Under the pieces are notes generated by a model. It saw nothing but the letters and a program-made list of their open reading frames with translations, made no database searches and had not been told where the DNA came from. A stretch of DNA of 47,063 nucleotides from Phoronis australis (lineage: Eukaryota > Phoronida > Phoronidae): assembly GCA_002633005.1 (NCBI GenBank), contig NMRA01000525.1, forward strand, positions 3,974-51,036, in the 5' to 3' direction. Of this stretch, positions 32,521 to 44,526 are shown one piece after another. Position 1 is the stretch's first letter. Each line of letters begins with the position of its first letter. The translations under genes were made by a program, and so were the position numbers.

Positions 32521-32603
32521 ATTTTTAAATCAAGGTGAGTCATAATTCACCGAAAAGCTTCCAGCGTATGAAGCTCCTATAGGCCACTTAGAGACGGTGG
32601 CCA

Positions 32604-33167
32604 CTCGCTGGTTCCCTGCGTGCCGCTAGGTGGTCGGTAGCCAGCACGCAGGTATCACTTAATTTTCTTCGGGAAATTTTTTACACCGGCGTTTCTGATT
32701 GGCTAGTCGAATTCTCAACAGGCAGCGCTTTACGCAAACAAACTGATATGACTGATGGACAGAAATGTAAATGTGGTCTTTTGTACAGACAAATCGGTGA
32801 GATTTATGTTCAGGAAATGTGAATCATAGAAATTGTGGTTGCGCCTTTTCGGAGTGCATCTTTCTATTGTTGATGACTTTTGTTTACGACACTGCCTTGT
32901 ATTCATACAGTATGAATAACACACCGGTTAAATCGGCCACATATGCGTTTATTGCCCTGTGACTAAAGCACCCGGCTATTAAACATCACTGCAGGAACGA
33001 TGCCACGTGCATGACAAGGCTAAAAATCGTTAATTTTACAGTTAGCCATTTTTTCACGGTGTTGTAAAGCTAACCAAAGGCTGCCGAGGTTACATCAACC
33101 AATGCTAAAGCGCGCGTGCCACTGCGTGATACCTGCGTGCTGGCTAGGCACGTAGGGGACCATCGAG
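32604..33167. mobile_element. Mutator-like non-autonomous element, copy 2
   Basis: Ends CTCGCTGGTTCCCTGCGTGC and the inverse of TAGGGGACCATCGAG, with GCCAGCACGCAGGTATCAC at the inner side of both terminal repeats. The body matches 8586-8977 but keeps an extra block of about 150 bp (around 32960-33120). No target duplication is clear. No transposase. Confidence 0.7.
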
Positions 33168-33687
33168 GGTTAGTAGATATCCCTTCTGTGCACTGATTGG
33201 CCGTAGATGACATTCACTGCTTACAAGAGCGTCATAAGAAACCTTCAAACATATTAATTTCTAAACCATTTCTTGAAGATGATTTCCTTACTTCCATGGT
33301 GTGATAAATTTGATCATCTTTTCCAGAAATTAAACAAGATCTAAACGCAAATTTTAACTATTTTCACAGGCGTTTTTGTTGCTACCAAAGCAGCAGGCGA
33401 CACTGCTTTCGTTATTGTTTGAAATAAAGGGTGCTCACGTACTTATTGTCAATTCTGATTGATTGAAAGCACCAAAGAAATTATGCAGCATTTGAATTCA
33501 AATACATCAATTTTTTTAATGAGCTACATACCTGTAAGTCTAAATTGCTGTATAAATATTGCAAATTTTGATTTTTTGTATTATATTGTAGCAAGTTTCA
33601 GGGGTGATATAACTTAAAATCACTCGTGATCTTCCAGCGAGTTCCGTAAAAAATGTGTCAGAATTCTGTCAGGTAAATTTCTCCTCA
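33168..33687. other. Non-coding interval
   Basis: A/T-rich, no supported ORF or repeat. Confidence 0.35.
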
Positions 33688-33741
33688 CCAAGCCTCAAAT
33701 GGCTAAACCGATCAACGCCGGCCATCTTGAGGCTTGGGGGC
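33688..33741. repeat. AAGCCTCAAG hairpin element, copy 3
   Basis: CCAAGCCTCAAATGGC and its inverse GGCCATCTTGAGGCTTGG surround TAAACCGATCAACGCC. It equals the inner and right part of the 194-300 element. Confidence 0.7.
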
Positions 33742-33915
33742 GACGATGATCCACCGCATGCTCATATACGGATTTATAGCAACCACCACAAACCGAGCGC
33801 CTCGCCATTCTTTATTATAGCATGCCACGGGAAAACAAGCAGCGACATCTGACGATTTTTCACACAAACGAAAATGGAGGATGACTAATGCTGTGATTGG
33901 TTGTCCCGCCTCCCG

Positions 33916-34082
33916 TTCAGTAACGCTAGGACCTCGCTAAAAAGCAAGACTTTGCGAGATTACGTGAGATATTGCCGTGTATTTTGAATGAGAGCACGTG
34001 ACTTTGACTAGGTTTTAGCTAGGTCCTAGCGTACATGTAGATCCTAGCGTAGGTCCTAGCGTAGGTCCTAGCGTCTACTGAA
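33916..34082 (+). mobile_element. CTAGG-rich MITE, copy 4, with expanded right end
   Basis: Ends TTCAGTAACGCTAGGACC and CTACTGAA. The interior matches the family most closely. The right terminal repeat is expanded: TAGGTCCTAGCG-like units occur about four times in a row near 34020-34075. Confidence 0.85.
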
Positions 34083-34198
34083 CGCACCGCGGTTGTATAC
34101 GTAACGACCAACAAATGTTCGCAACTCGTGATCAGCTAACATATAGTCAGATAATATTTGCGGGTATTCTAATTTGACAGCTGATGCGCTGTTTATTG

Positions 34199-34216
34199 TT
34201 TTTTTTTTTTTTTTTG
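34199..34216. repeat. Poly-T tract
   Basis: A run of about 18 T following GTTTATTG. It could be a retroposon tail on the minus strand, but no body is recognised. Confidence 0.6.
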
Positions 34217-35516
34217 GAGTTTTGATATGAAATTGGCGATTCTATGCACTTTATCGTGATGAACCTTTCAACGCACACAAAACGCAAGAATTAGTTGGGG
34301 GTCCGATCGATAGTCCAAAGGCCTGTCCTTAGGTCTGATGGATCATTGATCCGAAGGGCTGTTAGACCGAAATAAATTATGAAATTCTCACATGCGCATG
34401 CTCACATGGTCCCGAGAGCCAGATTGTCAGAATAAATATTGATTAAGTAATTAGTACAGATGGTTCCATTTAAGTTGCCCAAAATTTCTGCATATGTACT
34501 TTTAAACCATGGGGTCAAACTTGCTTACACGCATTTTGGACATCAAGATCTATTTTTAGATGATGTTTACTGCTTTGTTTCTGGGGTCAATGCACTCTAA
34601 AGATTCTAGAAATTTCTGAGAGCAAATCGTAACAGCCAATGATATGATTGGACAACATCATGTGGTTTTTATTAGCCAATCGTTAAGTAACTACATTATA
34701 ATAATTTGGGCTGAGGTTTGCTGAATGCTCACTTGAGATTTAGTAGTCGAAGCGAGGAGAATTGATACAGTGTACAGAAGAAATTGTACAACAGAGCCAT
34801 CTCGTGGAAGATTCTAAAGAGGATCTTGTAGTGGCAAGGGCAAGGGTTTGGTGTCACTGAACAGTTAGGCTGTAGCCACAGGGTATTTTCTAGTGGCCTA
34901 GAATAAACACAGGGCGTGTGTTACGTTTGGCTGGAGGTTTGAGGAATTTGTTGAAAAAAGTTGCCAGGAAACTGATTTACTTGTGTTTTTGACTGAGAAA
35001 AGCCAAGTATTTTAGCCGTGACCCACTTTCCGTGCAAAATGGTGGCTGTCGCTTGCTTTTAACCCCTGTCGCCTACTGACTGAGAAAACGGGTGTGATTT
35101 CAGATGGCTGTCAGACAGATCCAAATTGCGAAAAAAGTAGCTAGTAAGGGGCGTACTATGACCACATTTTTAGAATATAGAGAGAACGAGCATTTTGTAG
35201 CACTTGCAGGGAAGTAGCAAATATGGGGAGAAAACTGTCAAATTTGGTGTTTTTTGGTCCTATTTTTGTTTGCCGGCATTTTTCCCGATAGGGAATTAGC
35301 CGATTAAAAATCTGTAGCAGAATTAAGTTTCAGTTATCATGAATAGTGCTTTTGAGTTGGGAACGGCAAAAATCTTTTGTTTTTTTTTAGACTCTCGATA
35401 AGGACGTGATATAAGGACTCCACTTGGGTAAGTGTCGGCAGCCAAAACCCTGTAGTACTTGAACTGTAGTGTGCCCCCTTAACGAGCAGGAAGTTAACTA
35501 AAAGCTTGTCACTTGC
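34217..35516. other. Non-coding interval
   Basis: No ORF with a domain, no RNA gene and no repeat was traced. G-rich stretches such as GGCAAGGGCAAGGGTTTGG near 34837 are unremarkable. Confidence 0.35.
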
Positions 35517-35623
35517 ATCGTGGGTAGTAAGATACTGCCTACAAGTGTTGCGTCACGAGGAAATGTGACCGGCGAAAGGAATCGTGGGTAGAAGATATTG
35601 CCTGCAAGTGTTGTGTCACGAAG
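35517..35623 (+). repeat. 64-bp imperfect tandem duplication
   Basis: ATCGTGGGTAG, then CAAGTGTTG and GTCACGA recur at 35517 and 35581. Only two copies. Confidence 0.75.
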
Positions 35624-36315
35624 GACCAGCAAATACACTGTCGCAGTACAGTGTGTGTTAGTTCGAAGATTCACCAACAGGACTGTCACCCAATAACGAT
35701 CGAGTCCTACTGAATGAAGTTATCCCAATTGAGAGCGCCAGTGTAGTTACTCTTCTTCATTGTTAGTCTACTTATATAACAACGTGTTTCACTGGATTTA
35801 ATTAGTGGTTATCTTATAATAAATTAACTTCTGGATTTAATAATTCTCTATCCATCCACGCACAATCTCATAGCATAGCTACCTTTTAAACAAAGAAGTA
35901 ACAAAAATGTAAATCTCCAACTTCGGAATGACAGTTTTATTTGTACATGAAATATATACAGCATGTGAAAGACGCTACTTAAAATAACCAATCGTCGTGT
36001 TTCAAAAATCAAATTTAACCAACCTTTTTGTGCATTTTCCAGGTGTTTCAGAAATGCGGTCGACAAAGGTATGCATTGTGTGCGAACTTGACTCATCAGA
36101 GAATCTGGATGTTATCTCTCATCCACTAACGAGAATTGTATGGGTACCAGCAGCTGAAACTTGATCAATAGTGTTGACATGTTATGGCCGCCAGACTGTG
36201 AATTTTGTGAGACTGTTTTAATCTGTAAATTGCTACATACAGCACAAGTTGGTGACAGTGTTGGACTAAAACTCGAGCTATTAACGTATAGGTCAGAGCT
36301 GCGTGTATTTCGTTG

Positions 36316-36440
36316 CATAACCCAGAAGAGTGCTAAAACTACTGTAAAGCCACGCTTATATGTATGATAGCGTTTACACCCGACTTTATATTTACACTCC
36401 AGTCTATCTTTACGTACGATGTGTATTTTTGCCATGTGAA
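36316..36440 (-). pseudogene. Possible decayed fragment related to the DUF3293-like exon
   Basis: The minus strand reads KRGFTVVLAL where the gene at 1863-2528 reads ERGFTVVLPL. Over 31 nt (36328-36358 against 2119-2149) I count about 25 identities. Upstream a PGC tripeptide also matches, at a different distance. The rest does not align by eye and frames shift. It may be an old partial duplicate; chance is not excluded. Confidence 0.3.
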
Positions 36441-36564
36441 CGCAAATACAACCGGGTGTAAAGCTGCACTGCAGTGCATAATTACTCCACCTCCAGAGCC
36501 AAATACACACCTGGAGCATGTGAACGAGATTTAAATTCATGCGAGGGTAACAAAGCAAGATCAC

Positions 36565-37499
36565 TCCGCCAAAAATGCCATTACATTTTTTTCTGTGGTC
36601 TTTTCTCTTCTTAAAGCAACACCACTTTCTATAAAATGTCCTAAAGATCCTCTGTTGTGTGTGGTTTGGTATGCCTTATTTTATTGAAATGGACGGCACC
36701 GCCTCCGCAGCTGCTGCAGCAAGGTAAAACTTTCACCGACAGCTTTTTATTGCCACGGTTTCACTCGGTAGGCACCATCTCAATAAGCATACCTGTAACT
36801 TTTCCAACAATGCGGTTATCAAATCCTGCACTTATTCATTACGACTTGGTTCCAACGGTGTTTTATTTGTTTGTAATACGTTAGAGGAAACTGTGTAGGC
36901 CGGCCTTGTACAAGGGCATCCGCCACTTCACAATCACCGTTGGTCTGTGTTTTCTTCATTATCAAATGTGTTTTGCCACCAGCCCATCGATCTTTCTTAA
37001 AACGTTCATACTTTACGTTTGCGATTTAGTTCCAAAAGCAATGAAACTTGGTGATCGATACCAGAGCCTCAGAGCTGCCCAGATTTAAGAAAGTGTTCAA
37101 GAAGAATCTTTTCTTCACAAACAAGCGCTGCTTATGTCGAGTTTGTTGTGGAATGTATAGAGTACTGAGCGCAAATATTGTTTTTCTTTTCTCCCACACG
37201 AACGCGTTGTAATTTTACAACACTCGGATGTAGCTTTGAATATGGTATATATTTACGTACGGGTCTGAAAGTGCTGCATATAAACGGGGCTTAACTTTTT
37301 GTATTTCTCATAAATTTTGTTTTGTCCGACACGTAATGACTATCTGAAGCACCGGATGCGTCCTCTCACGAAAGTGAGGTAAAGCTATCACATCCCCTCC
37401 TCTACACCAAGTTTGAGCGTTGGATTTATAAAAGGAAAAATGGGGGCAAATGCCACGAAAACCCTCCAAGAGCCCCCACCACTTCGAGAGGGGACCCTT
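36565..37499. other. Non-coding interval, possible LINE trace
   Basis: One plus-strand frame near 37060-37110 reads RASELPRFKKVFKKNLFF, similar to the closing FK..LK..LF of non-LTR reverse transcriptases. It is too short to call. Nothing else is supported. Confidence 0.3.
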
Positions 37500-37905
37500 A
37501 AAAACAAGAAATAGTGGCAGTTGATTCCATATTCGGGGCGCCTGCAGAAGATGTGTAATTCCGCAATAGGAATAGCAAAGCCAGGACCTGCTCCGAGAAC
37601 GGGCCCGCTTCACATGAAAGGGTCAACATTATTAGTGGAAAGAGTAATGATGGATTTCATCATCGGGCGCATACCCCAAAAGGGGTCCCTTTAACATAAA
37701 ATCTATAGCTTCACAAAACCGCGGTTTGTTCAGTCATTGGTATACCGTCTGAGAGCAGACCCCATTAAGACCAAAGGATAAATGTAAAAAAAAACGAAAC
37801 AATAAATGAGCGGCAGTTGGTGTCATGATCGGGAGGTGGGTCTAGTATAAAAGGATGTAATGTTTCAAAAACAAAAGCAAAGCGGCAATTGGTGCCATTG
37901 TCACG
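37500..37905. repeat. Very diverged tandem array
   Basis: GNGGCAGTTGRTNYCAT followed by ATCGGG or a similar word, and GGTCCCTTTAACATAAAA-like words, recur near 37514, 37640, 37811 and 37880. Units of 70-170 bp, heavily decayed. Confidence 0.4.
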
Positions 37906-38146
37906 TGCACGAGGCAGACCTTAACATGATAGTATCCATAGTGACCTAGGTAGAGAGTCTACAGCTATTTGAACATTGTACAAACACACCGCAACGAAAA
38001 CTGACATCTCCAGTCACATAAGGGCTTGCAAGTCACCTTGAAAACAAAAACAACAAAATACTAACAGAAGACTAATTATACGGTAATTTTTACAGTAATT
38101 CTTTTCTTCGTTCTAAGGCTTGAAGAATTGTTGGAAATTTTTCTAG

Positions 38147-38180
38147 TTGTAGTTGTAGTTGTTATTGTTATTATTATTAA
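38147..38180. repeat. TTG/TTA microsatellite
   Basis: A short run of GTAGTTGTAGTTGTTATTG and TTATTATTATTA. Confidence 0.8.
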
Positions 38181-39319
38181 ACATAAACACCTACCATGCA
38201 TTTATGAACAAAATATAAACACAGATATCCGAGAGCTTTGCAAAACATTAAAATGGTGTGTTCGAATTTAAAACTCTGTATATATTTACTCTGAAAGCTG
38301 CGCATGTCAAATATGTTCAGATCTTTGAATGTACGGTAGAATGCCCTACTTCAAGTGCTTGTAGACAATTCATGGAAAAAAAATTATTCAGAACATGGTC
38401 CCTGACAAAAGTAAAGAGTATATCCGCCACTAACTACAACCTTGGCTTATCACGGATCTGCTTTTACAGTATTGTTTTTATGATTTCTCAGTATTTTTAT
38501 ACCCCCAGCAAAGCAGCAATACTGAGTNAAGCAGTACAATAGAGGATCTAGCTTTTATGAAAAGGGAGGTCCAAGGAAAGCGACACTTTTCTAAAGAGAA
38601 TTCTATACCACAAACCATGAGTAGAAACCCAGTAATGGAATTGAGTGTAGCGATCTGTGCGCCCAGCGGTCTATTATTTCCCGTTTGCGGTTTACCTCTT
38701 CGCCTGTGTTGTAATGTTTTATAATTTTTTGGCAATACTACTCGTCCGGGTTAACCCCCAGGTCACTTGAAACTCAAAAATCAGGGGATGAGCGTCACGC
38801 CAAGCATGGGCTTAATCGCCACAACGACCGACAGTCGCAGATTGTTGCATTGATATTAAATTTTCACATGCAAGAGCCAAACGAAAAGTCACCTGAATCT
38901 ACGTAAACACTGCACTGTTTGTTAGTCACAGGTAAGTAAATCAACAATTTGTAATTAGGTGTAGGCGTTCAAATGAGCTACTGGAAATTTATTATAAATC
39001 GTGTTTGTTGAATGTCATTGATAAAACATCACGATGTATTGACACAAATTGCATTTTAATAACTGTCATGTATAAAGCCCCCATCTTAAATCTATGCCTT
39101 TGTTTTTGTAAAATATATTAATGTATACAAAAGTTCAATTTTCCGTTGATTGAATAGTAAACCGTGCTAAGCTATGACATTCGCTGAGTTGATGTCGAGT
39201 AGTCGTCGTCGGCTAGACTAGAAACCTTAAGCCATGTTAATAACGTTTAGCCACTCATACACTTCATTAGGAAAATTTGTGACAATAGACATTACAGATT
39301 TTTGAATAAGGATTTCAAG

Positions 39320-39740
39320 GTGTTTACTCGTCGTCTTGATTTATCAAACTTTCGCGAGATAAGAAGAAATGATACAGTTTCACACATACATCGATTTGCC
39401 TTGTTGATTTCTTCTCACGAACTATAGTCATAGATTGCGTTTTTAAGCTATATAACTTTTCAAGTCTATAACATTTTTCTCGGTGATCTCTCGACTTCCG
39501 GACACTTCACCTGGGGAGTCCTCTTAGACTTGCGGACATCTGCCTCGCGTTTACGTCTACCCTTTGTAAGATAGTCGGCTGTTGTGTCCTATTGAGTAGT
39601 GGGGTGGATCGCTTGAAAAAACTAATGTCGGGCAGTCAATTTTTCATGAAAGCCGGTTTTTGTGATTATTTAGAAAAGCAAAAATTTAAATCGTGACGCA
39701 AGTGACTGTAAGTGAATTAAAAAACATGTCCATGGAATGT
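39320..39740 (+). repeat. Dispersed repeat, copy 2 (first copy 10370-10735)
   Basis: Same block order as 10370-10735: GTTTACTC, CTTGTTGATTTCT, GATAGTCGGCT, GGATCGCTTGAAAAAACTAA, GTGATTATTTAGAA, GTAAGTGAATTAAAAAACAT. Diverged; no ORF. Confidence 0.65.
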
Positions 39741-41396
39741 GTCGGGTTATTTTTGTGTGGGCCAATTTTTAACTTGGTCAATTTAGACGTTTTCATAGCA
39801 TAAGGGGCATAGGTCCGAACGGTAAGTGAGGGCGTTCTTCAGTGTATGGTAACAATTCGGATATTACCTGAAAACCCCTGAGGTCTCGTGAAAGTGACTT
39901 TAAGACTTAAGACAGAAAGTTGGTTTTTCACTCCCACTTACACAATTGCAAAAAAAAACGTTTAGCCCTGTAATTATACGCGCGCCTTAAAGTCTAGGAA
40001 TGATTTATAGAAATTATATCCGTAACTAGCAGTTAAGTGTACACTCTGAAAGACCGCTCTTTTGGTTAAGTGAGATTTATAATTATTTTTTCTGAAATAG
40101 TTGAATAAAACGTGAGACCAAATTCCTGGCTTCGCCTTAAGTCACATTTCAGGAGGCAGACAAATTTGCGAATGGCATCACCAGCTAACATGTTCCTGTT
40201 GCATTCGACTGGGTTACGACGAGAGTGAAGGTAACTGTTCTTATTCAACTTTTCCCGAAATGAAAATTCTTGATTATCTTGGAGATTTGTCAGTCTTTAT
40301 CATTGTTCCAAGATCCACTGCAAGTGTAAATGCATCAATAGAAAAGTGAAGTAAACGGAAACACCAAAAACGGTTAGTTTTTCTTGAACCTTGTCTTGAC
40401 TGGTACAACGTGTAAACTTAATTACTTCCTACAATATGTTAAAAGCAACGTTGTGACCACGCTGAAGTCTTTGTAGGCTAAATGGAAGGTGGTGGTGAAT
40501 ATGTTTTCATAAATATGTTCAAATTGATGTTTCGGTTAGAACTTAAACCATCTTCAGTGCTGCCTCGCAGAATCAAAGGAGACACCAAGTATCTGTAGTC
40601 CAGGCAGTCATCGACGGAGGGAAAATAGAGATTAGGGATCACCGCGCAAACCTCTGTATCAGTATGGCGGGAGTCATGGAGAGAGCTGTAGTCTTGTTGA
40701 TATGATATTGTTATTGAGTGAAATGAATGTACAAGGGTTTCTCAATTGACATGTAAAACACCGTACTTGACCGCAGTGATGGTGTATACCTGCATGATTG
40801 ATTGTAGGGATTTCCTGGGTTTTAAGTTGGCTTGACAACATAGTGTCCGTCAGCTCATAAACGATTATAAAACATTAGTCGTTGACAAAGGACTGTAGAC
40901 AGCAGTCCGAAAAGTACGAACTCACAAATTTTAGTCTCTGAGTAAGTTGATTCTACTTATACCGATTATAAAACATACGAAAGTGCCATCTATCGACACT
41001 CGGTGGCTACTCAGTATGCGATTGATTTTGACAATGAACATATTATTTGTTACAAAACAACACCCATTGTTTATGTGTCAAAAAGTCCCTGCACTTTCTC
41101 GAATCGAAAGCGTCCATGTAACTCAGCATCCCAATGACACGCTGAACCGTTTTCTTGGGTCGCTGATGATTTCAATATTATAGTTAGTAACGGGAATAGA
41201 ATCCTAGTATAGTATAAGGAATATTATGAGACCAACTTTGTGAGAATTAAAGGCTCAGCTATCGTTTTAGCCAGCTAAACAAGGCCTAATACAGCTTTAA
41301 TAACTGGTTGGATTATTTGGATAGTCCGGCAGTAATACATCCAGAATAACAAAATCCAGGGATTTGTTAAGCCAAGCACACCTTCTGTCATGATTT
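39741..41396. other. Non-coding interval
   Basis: Short ORFs without domains. Near 40520-40570 the minus strand reads CTGAAGATGGTTTAAG and ACCGAAACATC, a pattern often seen near the 3' ends of retroelements; no element could be bounded. Confidence 0.3.
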
Positions 41397-41402
41397 TTTA
41401 TT
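41397..41402 (-). terminator. Possible polyadenylation signal for the acetyltransferase
   Basis: AATAAA on the minus strand about 260 bp past the stop codon. A canonical hexamer only; no other support. Confidence 0.3.
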
Positions 41403-41658
41403 AATAATACCCAATCATCGTAACATTGACTTCGACAAAGTGATTTCTGGAATAGGGTCGTCACGGATTACTCAGTGATAGATTTCTCCTTTGTCGCGCG
41501 TGCCTCGGTTTGGAATGTTGGATATCTTTGGTAGTTTATCGGTTGTCGATACATTGGTTCGAAGAGTCAGTGGTCACAATAGCGGAAATGAAGAATTCGA
41601 TAATTCTGACCACAGAGGGCTCCCGCAACAACGTGGTGTCTTCTCTCTGTGGAAGACC

Positions 41659-42348
41659 TTATATTGGTGTTTTGATCGATTGACCAGTTCTTTTGTAAAT
41701 TTGAAATTTAAACTGTATTCCGAACGGCAAGACTGAAGATGGGCAAGAACAATCCCTAAAAAATTGGAACCCCATCTTTGCGAACAATCGTCTTGCATCG
41801 TTGTTAAAAGTAATAACCTCTAGCCCAGTTCCTAAAGATCCTATCTGATCGACATGCTTAAGAGCATTTGCGATCAATCTTCGCCCGATTCCTTGTCTTT
41901 GGAACTCTTTCAAAACGCCGATGCAGCAAAGTCGCGACCATCCTGGCATAAGGGCGTGTTCCTCCTCTAAAACGACAAAGCCCACTATATTTTTCCCACT
42001 TCGCACTATCCAACATGCAGTGGTGTCGCGATTCAACGCGTCCAGTAGATACAGGCCATGTTTTTTCCTGCGGAGAAAGCTCATACTAACTAATAAACTA
42101 CGAACAGTTATCAAAATTGCGAATCCTAGCGTCAATGCTATTCCGTGTGGCCATCCGAGCTGGAGGAGTGACAAAATATACACTAGTCCAACGTATAGCC
42201 ATGTTACGGGATGCTTCCACACAGCTCGGACAAACTTGTGCAAGTAAACTTCTTCTAGCCGATATTGGTTAACCTCACAAATAACTTTAGTTTCTTGACA
42301 ACTTCTTTCAAAACGGCAAATTTCGATTTTGCGAATGGTGTTGTTCAT
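41659..42348 (-). CDS. GNAT N-acetyltransferase with membrane hairpin (NAT8/camello-like)
   Basis: A single-exon frame encodes 229 residues from ATG at 42348 (G at -3), the length of the vertebrate NAT8 family. An earlier in-frame ATG at 42420 would add 24 residues. MNNTIRKIE parallels the HIRKY start of NAT8 proteins. Residues about 48-92 form a hydrophobic hairpin, then RRKKH. The GNAT fold follows: strand WIVRSGKNIVGFVVLE (113-128), the acetyl-CoA loop Q150-RQGIGR with the Q/R-x-x-G-x-G pattern, and NNDARRLFAKMGF (182-194), the usual C-terminal helix and strand. The family acetylates amines, such as cysteine conjugates or lysines in the ER; the substrate here is unknown. It ends at TAA 41659-41661. 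Confidence 0.85.
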   Translation of the reverse strand: MNNTIRKIEICRFERSCQETKVICEVNQYRLEEVYLHKFVRAVWKHPVTWLYVGLVYILSLLQLGWPHGIALTLGFAILITVRSLLVSMSFLRRKKHGLYLLDALNRDTTACWIVRSGKNIVGFVVLEEEHALMPGWSRLCCIGVLKEFQRQGIGRRLIANALKHVDQIGSLGTGLEVITFNNDARRLFAKMGFQFFRDCSCPSSVLPFGIQFKFQIYKRTGQSIKTPI

Positions 42349-43576
42349 GACGTAGAAGCAACGTGAATCCAACAAGAAATCTGGGTGGAAATGAACACTT
42401 GAGGCTTTGTGCGTGTTCATAAGGGTCGCGTTGAATAGAACTGGACAAATGTATAACAACAAACAGACCCGTACTCACACTGCAGATTTCATATCGACAG
42501 CAAATTAATCTAAATGAATAACATCGTGTAGAAACAATCACCGTGCCTCAGCATAAAGAATAACCTCGGCGGCTTATCTTCATGTTCTTGTTTTGTGGCT
42601 GCACGAGTCTCATCACAAAAGTGACGTAATCGGCCACAATGAAGTGTGAATGAAATGCGCAAATTTAAACAGAATTACACACTCTTATTCGGCACAACTT
42701 TGTTGGTTTCTGTACGACGTTTTCGTAAGCATTATGTACACGTAGGCCTACATCTGTATCCTATACAAAGTGCCTGAGGTAATTGTAGGGTTCGTCCGGC
42801 TTTTTTAAATTGGCTTGGATATCACTAATCGACTTCGCTAAAGTCATTTTTTTAAAAACATTTATCACATATTTGTGTGAATATGGTCATGGAATACCAC
42901 CATGGAATACTCCATTCAATACGGGAAAGTAGAACCAATCCGTATTCAAAATTGAGACCGTAATCCACGGTTGGTGCACCGTCTCCTGGTGGAGTAAATT
43001 CGCTCGTACGACGGCAATTTTGTTTGATCTTGCCGTTTCATTTGGACTACCTAAAACGTTCATTCAAGAGATCGTTCTTGAAAAAAGCAGTTTTACTGTT
43101 CTAAAAACCATAAAATTTCAGGAAAGATTTACCGTTGAAAATTCCGACGCACGGTGATCACTGAGGATGCTATTTAATTTAGCCTCGCTTTAATCAATAT
43201 GAGTGTGACTCATCAGAAATAGGTCAAATGCCTACACAAGGTCCCAACAAAATCGGGTAATGTCTAATTCAAATCAAACGAAAACGTTTTGTTAAGAATG
43301 CATCTATTATATAAAATGCAAAGTTCACACGAACTCCGTCTCCTCCGCTCCACTACAGACCGTTGCACCCATTTCGGTACCACCTTTGTCTTAGGTAGTG
43401 CACAAGGCCTCTATTTAGATTCGAAGTGTTCTATGTTTTTTCGCGGTCCGTTTTTTGCGGATGCGTTGGGAAGGCTGGCCAGTACGAAATTGGTGACGTC
43501 ATTTCGTCAGCTAATGTCCAAAGCACATGGCAACGAGATATCGCCACCATGCAAATAAGTTACTATTCATGGAATA
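42349..43576. other. Non-coding interval
   Basis: Acetyltransferase 5' flank. A plus-strand ORF of up to 89 codons (43289-43558) has no domain. No repeat traced. Confidence 0.35.
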
Positions 43577-43744
43577 AATAAGTTATCCTAAATACACAGG
43601 AATAATATTACGATATCCTTTGTCGAATTCATATTATCTGAGAGTGTTCCAACGAGACTGAATGTGGAATTGGAACATTCCTAAATGAAATGAATTCTCG
43701 ATAGGATATAGCAGTCGTATTCCTATGTATGTGGGATAACCTAC
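43577..43744. mobile_element. Palindromic MITE
   Basis: Arms 43577-43655 and 43668-43744 are reverse complements with moderate mismatch. The outer ends are TAAGTTATCCTAAATACACA and the inverse of TGTATGTGGGATAACCTAC. A further single end (ATAGGTTATCCTACAAACAT) lies near 43999. No ORF. Confidence 0.65.
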
Positions 43745-43921
43745 TTTTATTTCGTTCATTTTCAGCAGAATTTCATCCTTGTTTCATAAAGTTTATTATC
43801 AAACCAAAAAAATACCTTAGTGACTATCCGTGCACTATTTAGCTTCTTCTTGGTAATTACTGTTGCTCAGTATTTCATTCTCATTGTGGCACCCAACAAT
43901 GTACGCAGTGAAGAGCGAGAC

Positions 43922-43966
43922 ATTTTTTGTACGCTGAAGTAACTGTTATCAAGAAGTACAAAAAAT
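43922..43966. other. Perfect 11-bp stem hairpin
   Basis: ATTTTTTGTAC (43922-43932) and its inverse GTACAAAAAAT (43956-43966) with a 23-bp loop. Confidence 0.6.
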
Positions 43967-44526
43967 ACTATACGCCCTGGCAGATACCAAATATACATAT
44001 AGGTTATCCTACAAACATAGGGACATTACTGCCATTTCTATAGCCAAGTTTTCTCCTGAGGTCATTAGAACTGCTTCGAGTAACGCAGTTTGTGTCTGGA
44101 TCATGGTGTACGTGCCTAATCCAATTACATAAAGTAAACACCTGGGGCATCAAGTTTCTTCACAAAGCAGTTCACTAGCAGAGCGCACTGGGCTAGTTCT
44201 GTGACTTTCACTCTTCAAATAACATAGCTCCTCTCATAGGTGGACAATTTTTCTTCATTCGAAGTTCCTGTGACGTATTTCATTTAGAAAACAAACCCCT
44301 GTGAAAGCGAGATTTCAGAATTTTATGAGTGAAGAGCAACAACCAAATTGGACATCTAAGACGCATATTAACTGTCTTCCGCTGAGCGATCAGGCTAAAA
44401 ATTTGAAGTGCAGACGCCAGCCAAGGCTGTTCGTTTCCGACCGTAGAGGTCAAAACTCTGGTCAGAACTCAGGAGAAAATTTGGTACTGCTATCGAAGCT
44501 TCATGACTGGGAATGTTCCAACGAGA

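Larger units (their letters stand above)
31949..32584. mobile_element. Insertion bounded by a 16-bp direct repeat
   Basis: TGAAGCTCCTATAGGC occurs exactly at 31949-31964 and 32569-32584. The enclosed segment begins CTTCATAC and ends GTATGAAG. Inside are the G/C-tract element copy B and the long inverted repeat. A 16-bp duplication is long for a DNA transposon and fits retroposition or break repair. Confidence 0.5.

Noticed and set aside
36112-36564. 150-codon minus-strand ORF as an intact gene
   Set aside because: Apart from a short stretch like the DUF3293 exon it has no domain, and the related segment appears to shift frame.
37308-37613. Minus-strand APRIWNQLPLFL peptide as a LINE reverse-transcriptase end
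   Set aside because: The motif resembles the usual GPRIWNSLP ending but the neighbouring sequence is a decayed tandem repeat and no other reverse-transcriptase block is present.
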